Origin: Bacteroidota bacterium
GTDB lineage: Bacteria > Bacteroidota > Bacteroidia > Sphingobacteriales > Sphingobacteriaceae
DNA length: 64,000 bases
Direction of reading: 5' to 3'
Assembly (NCBI GenBank): GCA_013286565.1
Contig: JABDFM010000005.1
Coordinates: 1-64,000, forward strand
The position numbers and the translations under genes are program-made. The notes below the pieces were generated by a model. It saw only the letters and a list, made by a program, of their open reading frames with translations. It made no database searches and was not told the origin of the DNA. Of this stretch, positions 1 through 8,063 are shown in pieces. Each line of letters opens with the position of its first letter. Position 1 is the stretch's first letter.

Positions 1-1
1 C

Positions 2-1294
2 CAGCTTTTAAAGGGCTCCAAGGGAGCCGCTATCAAGTTGCTGATAAAACGCGATAATTCTGAACCGGCTGAAAAAAAATTGATCAGGGATGAGATAAAG
101 CAGCCAAATGTTTCCTATTACGGCATGGTTGACGGCAATATGGGTTATATAAAGCTCGATAAGTTTTTAGAAAACTCGGCTGATGAGGTAACCACCGCGC
201 TAACCGAAATAAAAAAGAATAACCCCAATGGCATTATTCTTGACCTGCGCTCAAATGGCGGCGGGATATTGCAGGAAGCGGTAAAAATTGTGAACCTGTT
301 TGTGCCGAAAAATGTGGAAGTGGTATCGCAAAAAGGGAAAATAAAAGAAAAAAACTTTACCTACAGCACTCAGGCCACCCCGCTTGAACCTAACCTGCCT
401 TTAGTGGTATTGGTAAACAGCCATTCCGCTTCGGCATCCGAAATTGTGGCCGGCTCGTTACAGGATCTTGACCGCGCGGTAATTATTGGCCAGCGCAGTT
501 ATGGCAAAGGGCTGGTACAGCAAACCTTTAATTTGCCCTATAATAGCCTGGTGAAGATCACCATTGCTAAGTATTATGTTCCTTCGGGACGCTGTATCCA
601 GGCGATCGATTACGCCCACCGCAAAGATGATGGCAGCGTAGTAAAATTTGCCGACTCGCTTATCCATGAATTTAAAACTAAAGACGGGCGCTCGGTTTAT
701 GATGGCAGCGGCATTTATCCGGATGTATTTGTAAAGCAGGAACATTTTGCCAATGTTACCCAGGCGCTGGTTGCTAAGCTGCTGATATTTGATTATGCAA
801 CGCAGTATCGTAATACCCATAGTAAAATAACTGATGCCAGGTCATTCCATTTAACAGATGCTGACTATGGCGATTTTGTAAAATACCTGGCCGATAAGAA
901 TTATAGTTATACCACCACTACTGAAAAAATGGTGAACAGCTTAAAGACCGAAGCCACCAAAGAAAACCAATTTGCCAGTATAGAATCTGAATACGATGCC
1001 TTGAGGGCCAAAATGCTCAGCAGTAAAAAGAACGACCTGCAGCAAAACAAGGAAGAAATAAGGCAGGTGTTGGAAAATGAGATCGCATCGCGCTACTACT
1101 ATGAAAAAGGCCGTTACGAAACCAATTTTAAGTATGACAAGGAACTGGCACAATCTGTAAAAATAATGCAGGACAAAAATCAGGTTGCCGCCATATTAAA
1201 AGGCGATGGCAACTATAAAGTGATCGGCAAACCCCAGTTGGCCATGATATCTAAAAAAGCAGAAGAGAAGGATAAGGATACCGATGAGCAATAG
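2..1294 (+). CDS. S41 family carboxy-terminal processing peptidase, 5' end cut by window edge
   Basis: The frame is open from base 2, so the Met at 38 in the ORF track is internal. The first visible residues (GSKGAAIKLLIKR) look like the end of a PDZ domain. The S41 serine/lysine protease core follows: the nucleophile block NSHSASASEI at about residues 139-148 and the lysine in SYGKGLVQ. After it comes a charged helical tail of about 170 residues, usual for Bacteroidota S41 proteases. By family, it is a periplasmic protease that cuts proteins near their C-termini. The signal peptide and most of the PDZ domain lie outside the window. There is no operon partner in view; a spacer of about 100 bp separates it from the next gene. 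Confidence 0.9.
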   Translation, partial: QLLKGSKGAAIKLLIKRDNSEPAEKKLIRDEIKQPNVSYYGMVDGNMGYIKLDKFLENSADEVTTALTEIKKNNPNGIILDLRSNGGGILQEAVKIVNLFVPKNVEVVSQKGKIKEKNFTYSTQATPLEPNLPLVVLVNSHSASASEIVAGSLQDLDRAVIIGQRSYGKGLVQQTFNLPYNSLVKITIAKYYVPSGRCIQAIDYAHRKDDGSVVKFADSLIHEFKTKDGRSVYDGSGIYPDVFVKQEHFANVTQALVAKLLIFDYATQYRNTHSKITDARSFHLTDADYGDFVKYLADKNYSYTTTTEKMVNSLKTEATKENQFASIESEYDALRAKMLSSKKNDLQQNKEEIRQVLENEIASRYYYEKGRYETNFKYDKELAQSVKIMQDKNQVAAILKGDGNYKVIGKPQLAMISKKAEEKDKDTDEQ

Positions 1295-1390
1295 AGGAGG
1301 CAAACAGCAGGTACTAAATCTTGAAGTATAAAATATAAACTAAACTTTATGCTTAGTTAATTGTCATACATCCAAACAAATAAACTTTAT

Positions 1391-1936
1391 ATGAAGAAGA
1401 TCATTTTTACAGCAGCGATTTTAATAGGCTGCTTAGCTTTTAAAGCCGACGCACAGGTACGTTTTAGCGTGGGTGTGAATATTGGAAATCAGCCCGAGTG
1501 GGGCCCTGTTGGTTATGACCATGCCGATTATTATTATATGCCCGATATAGGCGTTTACTATGATATACCCGCTCATCAGTATGTATATCTTAACGGTAAT
1601 GTATGGGCCCGGGGAGCATATCTTCCAGAAAGATATCGCAATTACGATATTTATCACGGCTATAAGGTAGTTATAAACCGTCCGCAGCCATGGCGTTATG
1701 ACAATGATTATAGGACAAGATATGCTAATTACAGGGGCCGTAGGGACCAGGCGGTAATCCGCGACAGCCGGGATGATAAATACCGCAACCATTGGCATGA
1801 TAACGGAAGGCACAATGGCCAGGATAATCATGGTGATGGCCACGACCATGGACATGGCGGAGATAAAGATCACGGCGACCACGGACATGGCGGAGATAAA
1901 GATCACGGCGACCACGGACACGGACATGATAATTAA
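1391..1936 (+). CDS. Secreted His/Asp/Gly-rich protein of unknown function
   Basis: I chose the start at 1391 (MKKIIFTAAILIGCLAF) because it gives a clean signal peptide ending ADAQ; the ORF-track start at 1361 adds ten unlikely residues. The mature part (about 160 aa) is rich in Tyr, Arg and Asp, with a Tyr-rich segment near residues 35-60. It ends in a His-Asp-Gly tail built of an 11-residue repeat (GHGGDKDHGDH). That tail comes from a perfect 33-bp tandem duplication. The body resembles small periplasmic proteins of Bacteroidota with YXXP/RYR-type composition, but I do not recognise a named family. The tail could bind divalent metals; that is inference from composition only. A strong terminator follows directly. 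Confidence 0.7.
   Translation: MKKIIFTAAILIGCLAFKADAQVRFSVGVNIGNQPEWGPVGYDHADYYYMPDIGVYYDIPAHQYVYLNGNVWARGAYLPERYRNYDIYHGYKVVINRPQPWRYDNDYRTRYANYRGRRDQAVIRDSRDDKYRNHWHDNGRHNGQDNHGDGHDHGHGGDKDHGDHGHGGDKDHGDHGHGHDN
1851..1916 (+). repeat. 33-bp perfect tandem repeat, two copies
   Basis: Positions 1851-1883 and 1884-1916 are identical. The length is a multiple of three, so each copy adds 11 residues to the His-rich tail of the secreted protein. It is probably a slippage-prone site where tail length varies between strains. Confidence 0.95.
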
Positions 1937-1956
1937 ACTTAATTAAGGTTGATAAC

Positions 1957-1994
1957 AAACAAAACAGGCCCGTACGTACGGGCCTGTTTTGTTT
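1957..1994 (+). terminator. Rho-independent-like terminator after the His-rich protein
   Basis: The arms AAAACAGGCCCGTAC and GTACGGGCCTGTTTT form a perfect 30-bp palindrome at 1961-1990, flanked by A-rich and T-rich runs. It can work in both directions. It lies 24 bp after the stop codon. Confidence 0.85.
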
Positions 1995-2099
1995 TACATA
2001 GCAATGCCGGGAAGCGTACTTATTTAAATAATAATTGCAATTGAACGGTAGTTGAGGTATAGCCTGGATTATAAAGATGGAATTATAATAAACTTACGA

Positions 2100-2285
2100 T
2101 TAGCTTTTTTCCGGCGGCTCGGGCAGTATCTCTCCAAACTCATTCACATACGCCATCATATTTTCAAGGCTGCCGCCTGGAGAACTTTCTTTGCGGTCCT
2201 GTTTGCGTTGCTGCTTATCTTCCCTTTTCTTTAGCTTATTTTTCTCAAGCTGTTTCTTCATAAAGGTTGCCTGTGATTTTGCCAT
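2100..2285 (-). CDS. Small basic conserved protein (61 aa)
   Basis: The protein starts MAKSQATFMKK and is dominated by Lys/Arg/Glu/Gln for its first 35 residues. A short conserved-looking tail with LENMMAYVNEFG and a Pro-Glu rich end follows. Proteins of this build are common in Bacteroidota, often beside cold-shock (CspA-type) genes. I recall this from the group rather than from a search, and no cold-shock gene is next to it here. There is no signal peptide or membrane segment, so it is probably cytosolic and nucleic-acid or ribosome associated by charge. It stands alone on the minus strand between two plus-strand genes. Confidence 0.7.
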   Translation of the reverse strand: MAKSQATFMKKQLEKNKLKKREDKQQRKQDRKESSPGGSLENMMAYVNEFGEILPEPPEKS

Positions 2286-2497
2286 AAGCTCAAATTATTT
2301 ATGTAAAAATACCTATATTAAAATAAAAAGCTCCCCGGTCATTTGGGATGCCTACACCGAGTATATTTCTTTTTGGTAAAAAAATTTAACGTTTATTTTA
2401 TTTTAAGGCAACATTCATCGTTGATTCTCGTTTGATATTATACAAGTATCAAAGAAAAATTATAGCTGATTAGTGTATTTTTTACATTTTAATTACA

Positions 2498-2505
2498 TAT
2501 CTTTG
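2498..2505 (+). promoter_or_regulatory. Possible -7 element upstream of the desaturase
   Basis: TATCTTTG fits the Bacteroidota -7 consensus TAnnTTTG. I see no clear TTTG -33 box 19-21 bp upstream. It would give a leader of about 200 nt before the desaturase, containing an inverted repeat (CCGGT near 2570, ACCGG near 2593) and a short upstream ORF. The rest of the 420-bp gap 2286-2706 shows nothing else I can name. Confidence 0.35.
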
Positions 2506-2601
2506 AGTGAGTCTTTAACCCACTTTAACTATTTACTCCCAAACTTAGGCATTGCCAGCTTTTTCATCCGGTGATATTTAAGCTTTTTCGAACCGGATAA
2601 C

Positions 2602-2703
2602 ATGAAAAGAGCATATAAGCCAACTTTTTGGCTAATCTATCCTACCATACCCCAGGAACCTATCACTGAACATTCTAAGCCTGTTTATATTTTAAATTAT
2701 TAA
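2602..2703 (+). CDS. Possible upstream ORF (33 aa) coupled to the desaturase
   Basis: An ATG at 2602 opens a 33-codon frame (MKRAYKPTFW...) whose stop ends 3 bp before the desaturase ATG at 2707. It is too short for the ORF track. Such spacing allows translational coupling or leader-peptide control. Codon content shows no obvious attenuator run, so it may be chance; homologous leaders in related genomes would decide. Confidence 0.25.
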   Translation: MKRAYKPTFWLIYPTIPQEPITEHSKPVYILNY

Positions 2704-2706
2704 CTG

Positions 2707-3795
2707 ATGGCATTTTTAGATAATGTATTACAAGTTCCTTCTTATGGATGGAAGGATACAGGCGGAGATTTAGTTAAACCAACCCCCGGGCAAATATTCA
2801 GCGAGTTTTTTTCGAGGTTAAACGTATTTAAAGACCGCAAAAATTGGCTTCCATTTTTTAGTTGGCTTAAGGTATTGTGCCTTGCACCATTCTTTTTGTT
2901 GTTTCTTTTTCATTTTTTCAGCCTGTATATGTTGCTTGCAGCTTTTTTATACAGTATGATCATTATGGGCACCCATGGTACCATCTGGCATCACCGGTAT
3001 TGCACCCACGGCGCTTATAAATTCCGCAATAATTTCTGGCGGTTTTTTACACAAAACCTCACCCTTAATGTTATTCCCGAAGAAATTTATGTGATATCGC
3101 ATCATGTTCACCATGCCAAATCAGATCAGCCTGGCGATCCTTATAATGCTTACGGGGGCTTTTTATATTGCTTTTTGGCCGATGTAAACCATCAACCCAT
3201 TGCAAAGGAAATGAGCGAAGCTGATTACGGACGGGTTAAGTTATTAATGCAGCATACAGGTGTTAAAGCCAATACCTATGCACAGTATCAAAAATGGGGT
3301 TCTTATGTAAACCCAGGTCGTGCGGTACTTTCGTGGGTCTTAAACTGGAGTTTCTGGTTTACAGTTTTCTATCTTTTGGGCGGTCCTGCCCTGGCTTGCA
3401 CTTTGTTTGGCGCGGCAGGATTTTGGGCCGTTGGTGTACGTACCTTTAATTACGAGGGACACGCCAAAGGTACCGGTGTACAGCGCGATGGAATAGATTT
3501 TAATAATAAGGATAAGTCTGTAAACCAGATATGGCCGGGTTTTGTGGCCGGCGAATGGCATAACAACCACCACTTATTCCCAAAAAGTGCCAGGAGCGGG
3601 TTTAAACCCATGCAACTTGATCTTGCCTGGCAATATATACACCTGATGCACCTATTAGGTGCTGTAAAAAGCTACAAGGACAGCAAGAAGCAATTTGACG
3701 AACTGTATTATCAGCCTGAGCTTGAAAGAAAAAAGCAGGTAGCCACAGAAAAGCGCAACCTTCGTAAGATATTAAAACAGCAGGTCAATCCTTAA
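2707..3795 (+). CDS. Membrane fatty acid desaturase (acyl-CoA delta-9 type)
   Basis: The protein has the three histidine boxes of integral-membrane di-iron desaturases: HRYCTH at about residues 96-101, HHVHH at 132-136 and HNNHH at 285-289. Hydrophobic pairs around residues 53-85 and 205-240 fit four membrane helices. The length of 362 aa fits the acyl-CoA/acyl-lipid delta-9 branch. It introduces a cis double bond into saturated acyl chains in the inner membrane, using oxygen and an electron donor, and so adjusts membrane fluidity. No ferredoxin or reductase partner is adjacent; the PaaE-like reductase at 19.2 kb could be a donor, but nothing links them here. The tail is Lys-rich. Confidence 0.9.
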   Translation: MAFLDNVLQVPSYGWKDTGGDLVKPTPGQIFSEFFSRLNVFKDRKNWLPFFSWLKVLCLAPFFLLFLFHFFSLYMLLAAFLYSMIIMGTHGTIWHHRYCTHGAYKFRNNFWRFFTQNLTLNVIPEEIYVISHHVHHAKSDQPGDPYNAYGGFLYCFLADVNHQPIAKEMSEADYGRVKLLMQHTGVKANTYAQYQKWGSYVNPGRAVLSWVLNWSFWFTVFYLLGGPALACTLFGAAGFWAVGVRTFNYEGHAKGTGVQRDGIDFNNKDKSVNQIWPGFVAGEWHNNHHLFPKSARSGFKPMQLDLAWQYIHLMHLLGAVKSYKDSKKQFDELYYQPELERKKQVATEKRNLRKILKQQVNP

Positions 3796-3867
3796 CCGGG
3801 TATAACCTTACTGCAGTTTTCCCATCTAAAAATACTTTCTTACTTTTAAGGTATAATTACTTACCTG

Positions 3868-4539
3868 ATGGAAGAAGATAAGCCTGCTCATTCTGCAAAA
3901 TCAAAACAGGATCATAAAAAGGTAGCGCCGCATGTATATGTTCTGCGCGACTTTAAGGAGTATCTCGGTGAGTCGGCCCTGATCATATTCAGTGTACTGC
4001 TTGCGCTGATCCTCACGGAGTACATCACCAACCTCCACGAAAAGAAAGCCACCGGCGAATTATTGAACAACATTAAACAAGAGCTGATCAATAATAAGAC
4101 AGCCGAACAAGAACAGTACGCTTATCAAAAGCAGGTGTTAAAAAACATTGACTCCGCTTTAAATTCAAAAGCCTTTCAGCAAAAGATAATATCGAATGAC
4201 GAATTTAACCTCCGTTACATCGCCCCCGAAGGCGTAGTGAACCGGGATCTGAATACGGTGGCCTGGGATATAGCCAAAAGCAACAATATCAGCTCAAAGG
4301 CCAGTTTCGAACTCATTTCCAAACTGACCGATATTTATAACAACCAAGCCAGGATTGATAAAGTGGAAGAAAAGGTTGCAGATGTATTATTAAGCCGCGA
4401 ATCAAGAAAGCCCGAAAATATACATGCCACACTGATATTGATGCGCGATAATTATAAAGGCTGGGCTTTTGATCGCGCCCAAAGCCTGATCGCCAAATAC
4501 GATGCGGCAATTAAGATGATGGATGAGGAGAAGTATTAG
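3868..4539 (+). CDS. Single-pass membrane protein with coiled coil, DUF6090-like layout
   Basis: A short charged N-terminus with Lys and His is followed by one transmembrane helix (SALIIFSVLLALILTEYI, about residues 36-53) and then about 165 residues of mainly helical, charged sequence. The sequence around the helix (YLGE...IIFSVLLALILTE) resembles the opening of Bacteroidota DUF6090-type proteins, where IGE..LVVIGILIAL is common. I therefore suggest that relationship without being able to test it. The function is unknown. It stands alone, 72 bp after the desaturase, and is convergent with the next two genes. Confidence 0.6.
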   Translation: MEEDKPAHSAKSKQDHKKVAPHVYVLRDFKEYLGESALIIFSVLLALILTEYITNLHEKKATGELLNNIKQELINNKTAEQEQYAYQKQVLKNIDSALNSKAFQQKIISNDEFNLRYIAPEGVVNRDLNTVAWDIAKSNNISSKASFELISKLTDIYNNQARIDKVEEKVADVLLSRESRKPENIHATLILMRDNYKGWAFDRAQSLIAKYDAAIKMMDEEKY

Positions 4540-4583
4540 TGGCAGTTTTTAGTAACGGTGGCAGTGAATATCCATTTAAACTG

Positions 4584-5048
4584 CTACTTTATCCCGCTCA
4601 TCTCCTCAAAATAAGCCATCGTAGTTTCACATATCTCGAGGTCTTTTCCTGCTACCCATCTTAATGAGATGGCGATCTGTTTGCCGTAATCTGTTTCTTC
4701 TTTCAGGTCGATCACCATTTTGGAAAAACTCCGACCCCGCTCCATGTTAACGTCTTTTACATCGCTCCATTCTATTACAATGTTGCGGGTATAATCAGTT
4801 ATGCCTTGTTCATTCAGCTCCAACGCAACCTCATTTCTGAAGGCCGGTATCAGCCGTTTGATCAGCACAAAAACAAATAGCGAAAGGAATACCAGGTCGG
4901 CAAAGGTGATGATCATCCAGCTAATGGTATAACCGCTTAAAAAAGAATATCTCAGGTTATTAAAAGTAAGAGCGAAGAAAACAAGCGGCAGCGCCACCCC
5001 AAAAAAAGCAGAGTTTTTACTGTAGGGATATTCAATGGTTTCGCTCAT
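4584..5048 (-). CDS. Two-helix membrane protein with PH-like domain (STM3941-like)
   Basis: Two hydrophobic helices lie at about residues 15-35 and 40-65. A soluble C-terminal part follows with EVALELNEQGI and IEWSDVKDV, the pattern seen in STM3941/YcxB-type PH-like domains. It is predicted to sit in the inner membrane with its domain in the cytosol. The function of this family is not known to me. It starts only 8 bp downstream of the stop of the lipoprotein gene, so the two probably share a transcript. Confidence 0.55.
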   Translation of the reverse strand: MSETIEYPYSKNSAFFGVALPLVFFALTFNNLRYSFLSGYTISWMIITFADLVFLSLFVFVLIKRLIPAFRNEVALELNEQGITDYTRNIVIEWSDVKDVNMERGRSFSKMVIDLKEETDYGKQIAISLRWVAGKDLEICETTMAYFEEMSGIK

Positions 5049-5056
5049 GGATCAAA

Positions 5057-5896
5057 TTATTTTTGCCGTACTAATTTATATGCCAATTTACCTAAAACAA
5101 GTTCTGTGGAATCAGCATTGGGATGGGTAGCATATAGATTTAAATTGTTAGCGTCGATTTTAAAAGAATAAGACGCATGATCCTTTTTATCATAATCAAA
5201 CCCGATCTCATCCAGGTTTTCCATCGGATCAGAATTAAGATCTATGTTGATCATAAATTCTTTGAAATTATAAAAACCCGAAACTTTGCCATCGGCATTA
5301 AAAGTTACTTTGGAACTCGTTCCCGTACTGTCCGTGAGGGTATAATTTCCTGCAACCAGGTTTTTATTAATAATATAAGCCATTCCGTAACCCAAATCGC
5401 CATCCGGTTGCTTGTTTAACGCCTTACTGTATTTTGTAGTGATGATCTTCTTTTCATCTTCATCCAATCTGGATATGACTAAAAGAGTATCACCATTTTC
5501 AACAGAATAACCCAAATCGCCATCCCCAAATTGTATTGTTGAGGCAGCTTTTCCTGGTCGAAACTTGAGCATTAATTCGCTCCCCTCATGATTTCCCCAG
5601 CCTACAGGTACCGTTATACTATCGCCTTTAATACGATCTGTATTAATATACATAGTAGTCATTCCGGTAGCTTCATCTGCCGCTGCTAACGGGGATTTTT
5701 TACTGAGCACCTTATCGATATAATCCTTTTTAACCCAAACACCCTGGATAATGGGCTTGAATTTTTGTATCAGGCCCGCGCCTTTATTGTCGGTTGAGTT
5801 AATGGTGTTGGTGGAGTCTTTAGCAGCCTGTTTCGTATTGCTTTTGCAGGAGAAGAACAAACTTGTTATCAATAAGATGTATAAAATGTTTTTCAT
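5057..5896 (-). CDS. Lipoprotein of unknown function
   Basis: The N-terminus MKNILYILLITSLFFSC has a lipobox ending in Cys17. A Ser/Thr/Asn-rich linker follows, then a beta-rich body of about 230 residues. The motif DGDLGY occurs twice (near residues 124 and 166), encoded by an 18-bp repeated stretch, so the body may consist of two related halves. It is probably anchored in the outer or inner membrane facing the periplasm. I do not recognise a named family. It is the first gene of a likely two-gene unit with the PH-like membrane protein. Confidence 0.65.
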   Translation of the reverse strand: MKNILYILLITSLFFSCKSNTKQAAKDSTNTINSTDNKGAGLIQKFKPIIQGVWVKKDYIDKVLSKKSPLAAADEATGMTTMYINTDRIKGDSITVPVGWGNHEGSELMLKFRPGKAASTIQFGDGDLGYSVENGDTLLVISRLDEDEKKIITTKYSKALNKQPDGDLGYGMAYIINKNLVAGNYTLTDSTGTSSKVTFNADGKVSGFYNFKEFMINIDLNSDPMENLDEIGFDYDKKDHASYSFKIDANNLNLYATHPNADSTELVLGKLAYKLVRQK

Positions 5897-5996
5897 GATG
5901 ATGTAGTTAAGGCAACACTAAAGTAGCTATAATTTACAACACCTTGTAACTAACCTTACAAATTGAAACATTACAACCTTGCAACAATAGTTTTCG

Positions 5997-6004
5997 TAAA
6001 TTTG
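5997..6004 (+). promoter_or_regulatory. -7 element abutting the ispG start codon
   Basis: TAAATTTG matches TAnnTTTG exactly, and the ispG ATG begins only 4 bp later. A TTG lies 15 bp upstream. Since transcription starts about 7 nt after this element, the mRNA would be leaderless or start inside codon 1, or translation starts further in (for example GTG at 6030). Confidence 0.5.
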
Positions 6005-6008
6005 CTGC

Positions 6009-8063
6009 ATGAATGCTGATGCTGTTAAGGTGCTGCAAGGCCGTTATTGTAACTCACTAACCCAATACTCCCGTTTTGTGACCCGCGAGGTTGCTATCGG
6101 CGACGTGCCTATGGGCGGCAATAACCCTATCCGCATTCAAAGCATGACCACCACCGATACCATGGATACCATCGGCACGGTAGAGCAATCTATCCGTATG
6201 ATAGAAGCCGGTTGTGAGTATGTCCGCATCACCGCGCCAAGTATTAAAGAGGCTCAAAATCTTGCTGAAATAAAAAAACAATTGCGCCAGCGTGGCTATA
6301 CTGCTCCGTTGGTAGCCGATATACATTTTACCCCAAATGCCGCCGAGGTCGCCGCTCGTATAGTTGAAAAAGTGCGTGTAAACCCCGGCAACTATGCTGA
6401 TAAAAAGAAATTCGACCAGATAGATTATACCGATGCCGAATACCAGGGCGAACTGGAACGCATTTACCAGAAGTTTTCGCCATTGGTGAAAGTTTGTAAG
6501 GAATATGGCACGGCCATGCGTATCGGCACCAATCATGGTTCGCTGTCCGATCGGATCATGAGCCGTTATGGCGATACCCCACAGGGTATGGTGGAATCGG
6601 CCATGGAGTTTATGCGGATGTGCGAAATGCTGAATTATTATAATTTGGTAATCTCGATGAAATCGAGCAATCCACAGGTAATGGTACAGGCTTACCGTCT
6701 ATTAGTTGAAACCATGGTGGCCGAAGGGATGAATTATCCGCTACATTTAGGCGTTACCGAAGCGGGCGATGGCGAAGATGGCCGTATCAGATCTGCCGTA
6801 GGTATCGGTACTTTGTTAGAAGACGGTCTTGGCGATACTGTACGCGTATCCCTTACCGAAGAACCAGAAGCGGAAGCGCCTGTGGCGATTGCTTTAGTGA
6901 ATAGGTATGTTGAGAGAAGTCGGAAGTCGGAAGTCAGAAGTCGGAAGTCAGAAATGACTCACCACTCAAAACACAATCCGTACGAATACAAAAAACGCCA
7001 CACTTACGAAGCTAATGCTTTCATAGGCGGACACATGGTGCCACGGGTAGTGATCGACCTGTCGCGCGCCAATTTGAAAGACCCTGCTGTGCTGAATGAT
7101 GCCGGGTATTTATACTCGCCTTTACTGGATAAATACAATATGGCCGAGCAATCGGTTGATTTTGTTTATTTGGCTGATAGTCTGCCTTCGTTCAATTTCC
7201 CCGGCAATTTAAAGCAGTTGTACAATTATCCAACCTGGCAAAAACTGGTTGATAAAACTATGTGCCACCCGGTATTTACTTTACCTGAATATATTAAGGC
7301 GGATGACCGTTCGTCAGCATTAAACCTGGTGAGGCTAAAGACTGCTGATATTGATTCAGAAGAGTTTGGGTTATTGCCTTTAGATAAAAGCCTTGTTTTT
7401 GTATTGGAAACCGATGCCCTGCATGGCATGGCTGACCAACGTTCCTTCTTCTTTAAGATGGAAGAAATGGAGTTGGAGGTGCCTGTTATTATTAAAAGAA
7501 GTTATTTCAGCCTCACCCCAAACCCCTCTCCGGGAGAGAGGGGCTTAATTGAAAAAGTCTCCCCTACCGGGGGAGATTTAGAGGGGGCTATTACTGACTT
7601 ACAACTATTCGCCTCCACCGACCTCGGCGCACTACTCGTTGATGGCTTTGGTGACGGTATCTGGATCGATGCCCCGCAGGTTGAAGCTAAAATAATTACC
7701 TCTACTTCATTTGGTATCTTGCAGGCCACGCGGTCGCGGATATCGAAGACAGAATATATCTCCTGCCCCAGCTGCGGGCGCACTTTGTTCGATCTGATGA
7801 TCACCACGCAAATGATCCGCAGCCGTACAAGTCACCTCAAAGGACTAAAGATTGGCATCATGGGCTGCATCGTAAACGGTCCCGGCGAGATGGCGGATGC
7901 TGATTACGGCTATGTGGGTTCGGGTACGGATAAGGTAACCCTCTACCGCGGCAAGGAAGCTGTTAAGAAAAATATCAGCTCGGCCAACGCGCTTGATGAG
8001 TTGATCAATATTATCCGGGAAGATGGGAATTGGATAGAGCTGCAGGAAGCATCTGATTTCTGA
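6009..8063 (+). CDS. ispG: 4-hydroxy-3-methylbut-2-enyl diphosphate synthase, three-domain form with repeat insertions
   Basis: This is IspG/GcpE of the non-mevalonate (MEP) isoprenoid pathway; it reduces MEcPP to HMBPP with a 4Fe-4S cluster. The N-terminal TIM barrel is clear (GDVPMGGNNPIRIQSMTTTD). The C-terminal cluster domain has Cys586, Cys589 and Cys620 (CPSC, GCIVNGPGE). Between them lies the extra domain typical of Bacteroidota, Chlamydia and plants, which makes it far longer than the roughly 370-aa E. coli enzyme. Two segments look foreign: RSRKSEVRSRKSE near residue 303 and LTPNPSPGERG...SPTGGD near 501-528. Both are translated copies of intergenic palindromic repeats. The last residues and stop codon also lie in a repeat. 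The frame is intact, so it is probably functional. Confidence 0.95.
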   Translation: MNADAVKVLQGRYCNSLTQYSRFVTREVAIGDVPMGGNNPIRIQSMTTTDTMDTIGTVEQSIRMIEAGCEYVRITAPSIKEAQNLAEIKKQLRQRGYTAPLVADIHFTPNAAEVAARIVEKVRVNPGNYADKKKFDQIDYTDAEYQGELERIYQKFSPLVKVCKEYGTAMRIGTNHGSLSDRIMSRYGDTPQGMVESAMEFMRMCEMLNYYNLVISMKSSNPQVMVQAYRLLVETMVAEGMNYPLHLGVTEAGDGEDGRIRSAVGIGTLLEDGLGDTVRVSLTEEPEAEAPVAIALVNRYVERSRKSEVRSRKSEMTHHSKHNPYEYKKRHTYEANAFIGGHMVPRVVIDLSRANLKDPAVLNDAGYLYSPLLDKYNMAEQSVDFVYLADSLPSFNFPGNLKQLYNYPTWQKLVDKTMCHPVFTLPEYIKADDRSSALNLVRLKTADIDSEEFGLLPLDKSLVFVLETDALHGMADQRSFFFKMEEMELEVPVIIKRSYFSLTPNPSPGERGLIEKVSPTGGDLEGAITDLQLFASTDLGALLVDGFGDGIWIDAPQVEAKIITSTSFGILQATRSRISKTEYISCPSCGRTLFDLMITTQMIRSRTSHLKGLKIGIMGCIVNGPGEMADADYGYVGSGTDKVTLYRGKEAVKKNISSANALDELINIIREDGNWIELQEASDF
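6914..6957 (+). repeat. GAAGTC(G/A) heptanucleotide repeat inside ispG
   Basis: Five tandem 7-bp units (GAAGTCG or GAAGTCA) run from 6916 to 6950, followed by a degenerate sixth. The same unit recurs, inverted, at 8055-8092. Three units equal 21 bp, so the translated peptide repeats every seven residues (RSRKSEV). Confidence 0.85.
7508..7592 (+). repeat. Double-hairpin CCCCTCTC-type palindromic element inside ispG
   Basis: Two hairpins sit side by side. One has arms CCCCTCTC and GAGAGGGG (7523-7530, 7536-7543); the other has TCTCCCC and GGGGAGA (7558-7564, 7570-7576). Each has a 5-nt loop. Related elements lie between genes at 11581-11683, 21150-21180 and 57126-57266. Here it is read in frame as part of IspG. 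Confidence 0.85.

Noticed and set aside
458-820. Minus-strand 120-aa ORF opposite the S41 protease
   Set aside because: It lies fully antisense to a clear protease domain and has no recognisable motif; it is a shadow frame.
1433-1927. Minus-strand 164-aa hydrophobic ORF opposite the His-rich protein
   Set aside because: Its Val/Ile/Met composition is the mirror of the His/Asp/Tyr codons on the other strand, and the repeated SVVAVIFISAM block is simply the antisense of the 33-bp repeat.
6916-6950. Possible CRISPR-like repeat
   Set aside because: The units are 7 bp without spacers and lie in a coding frame; there are no cas genes in the window.
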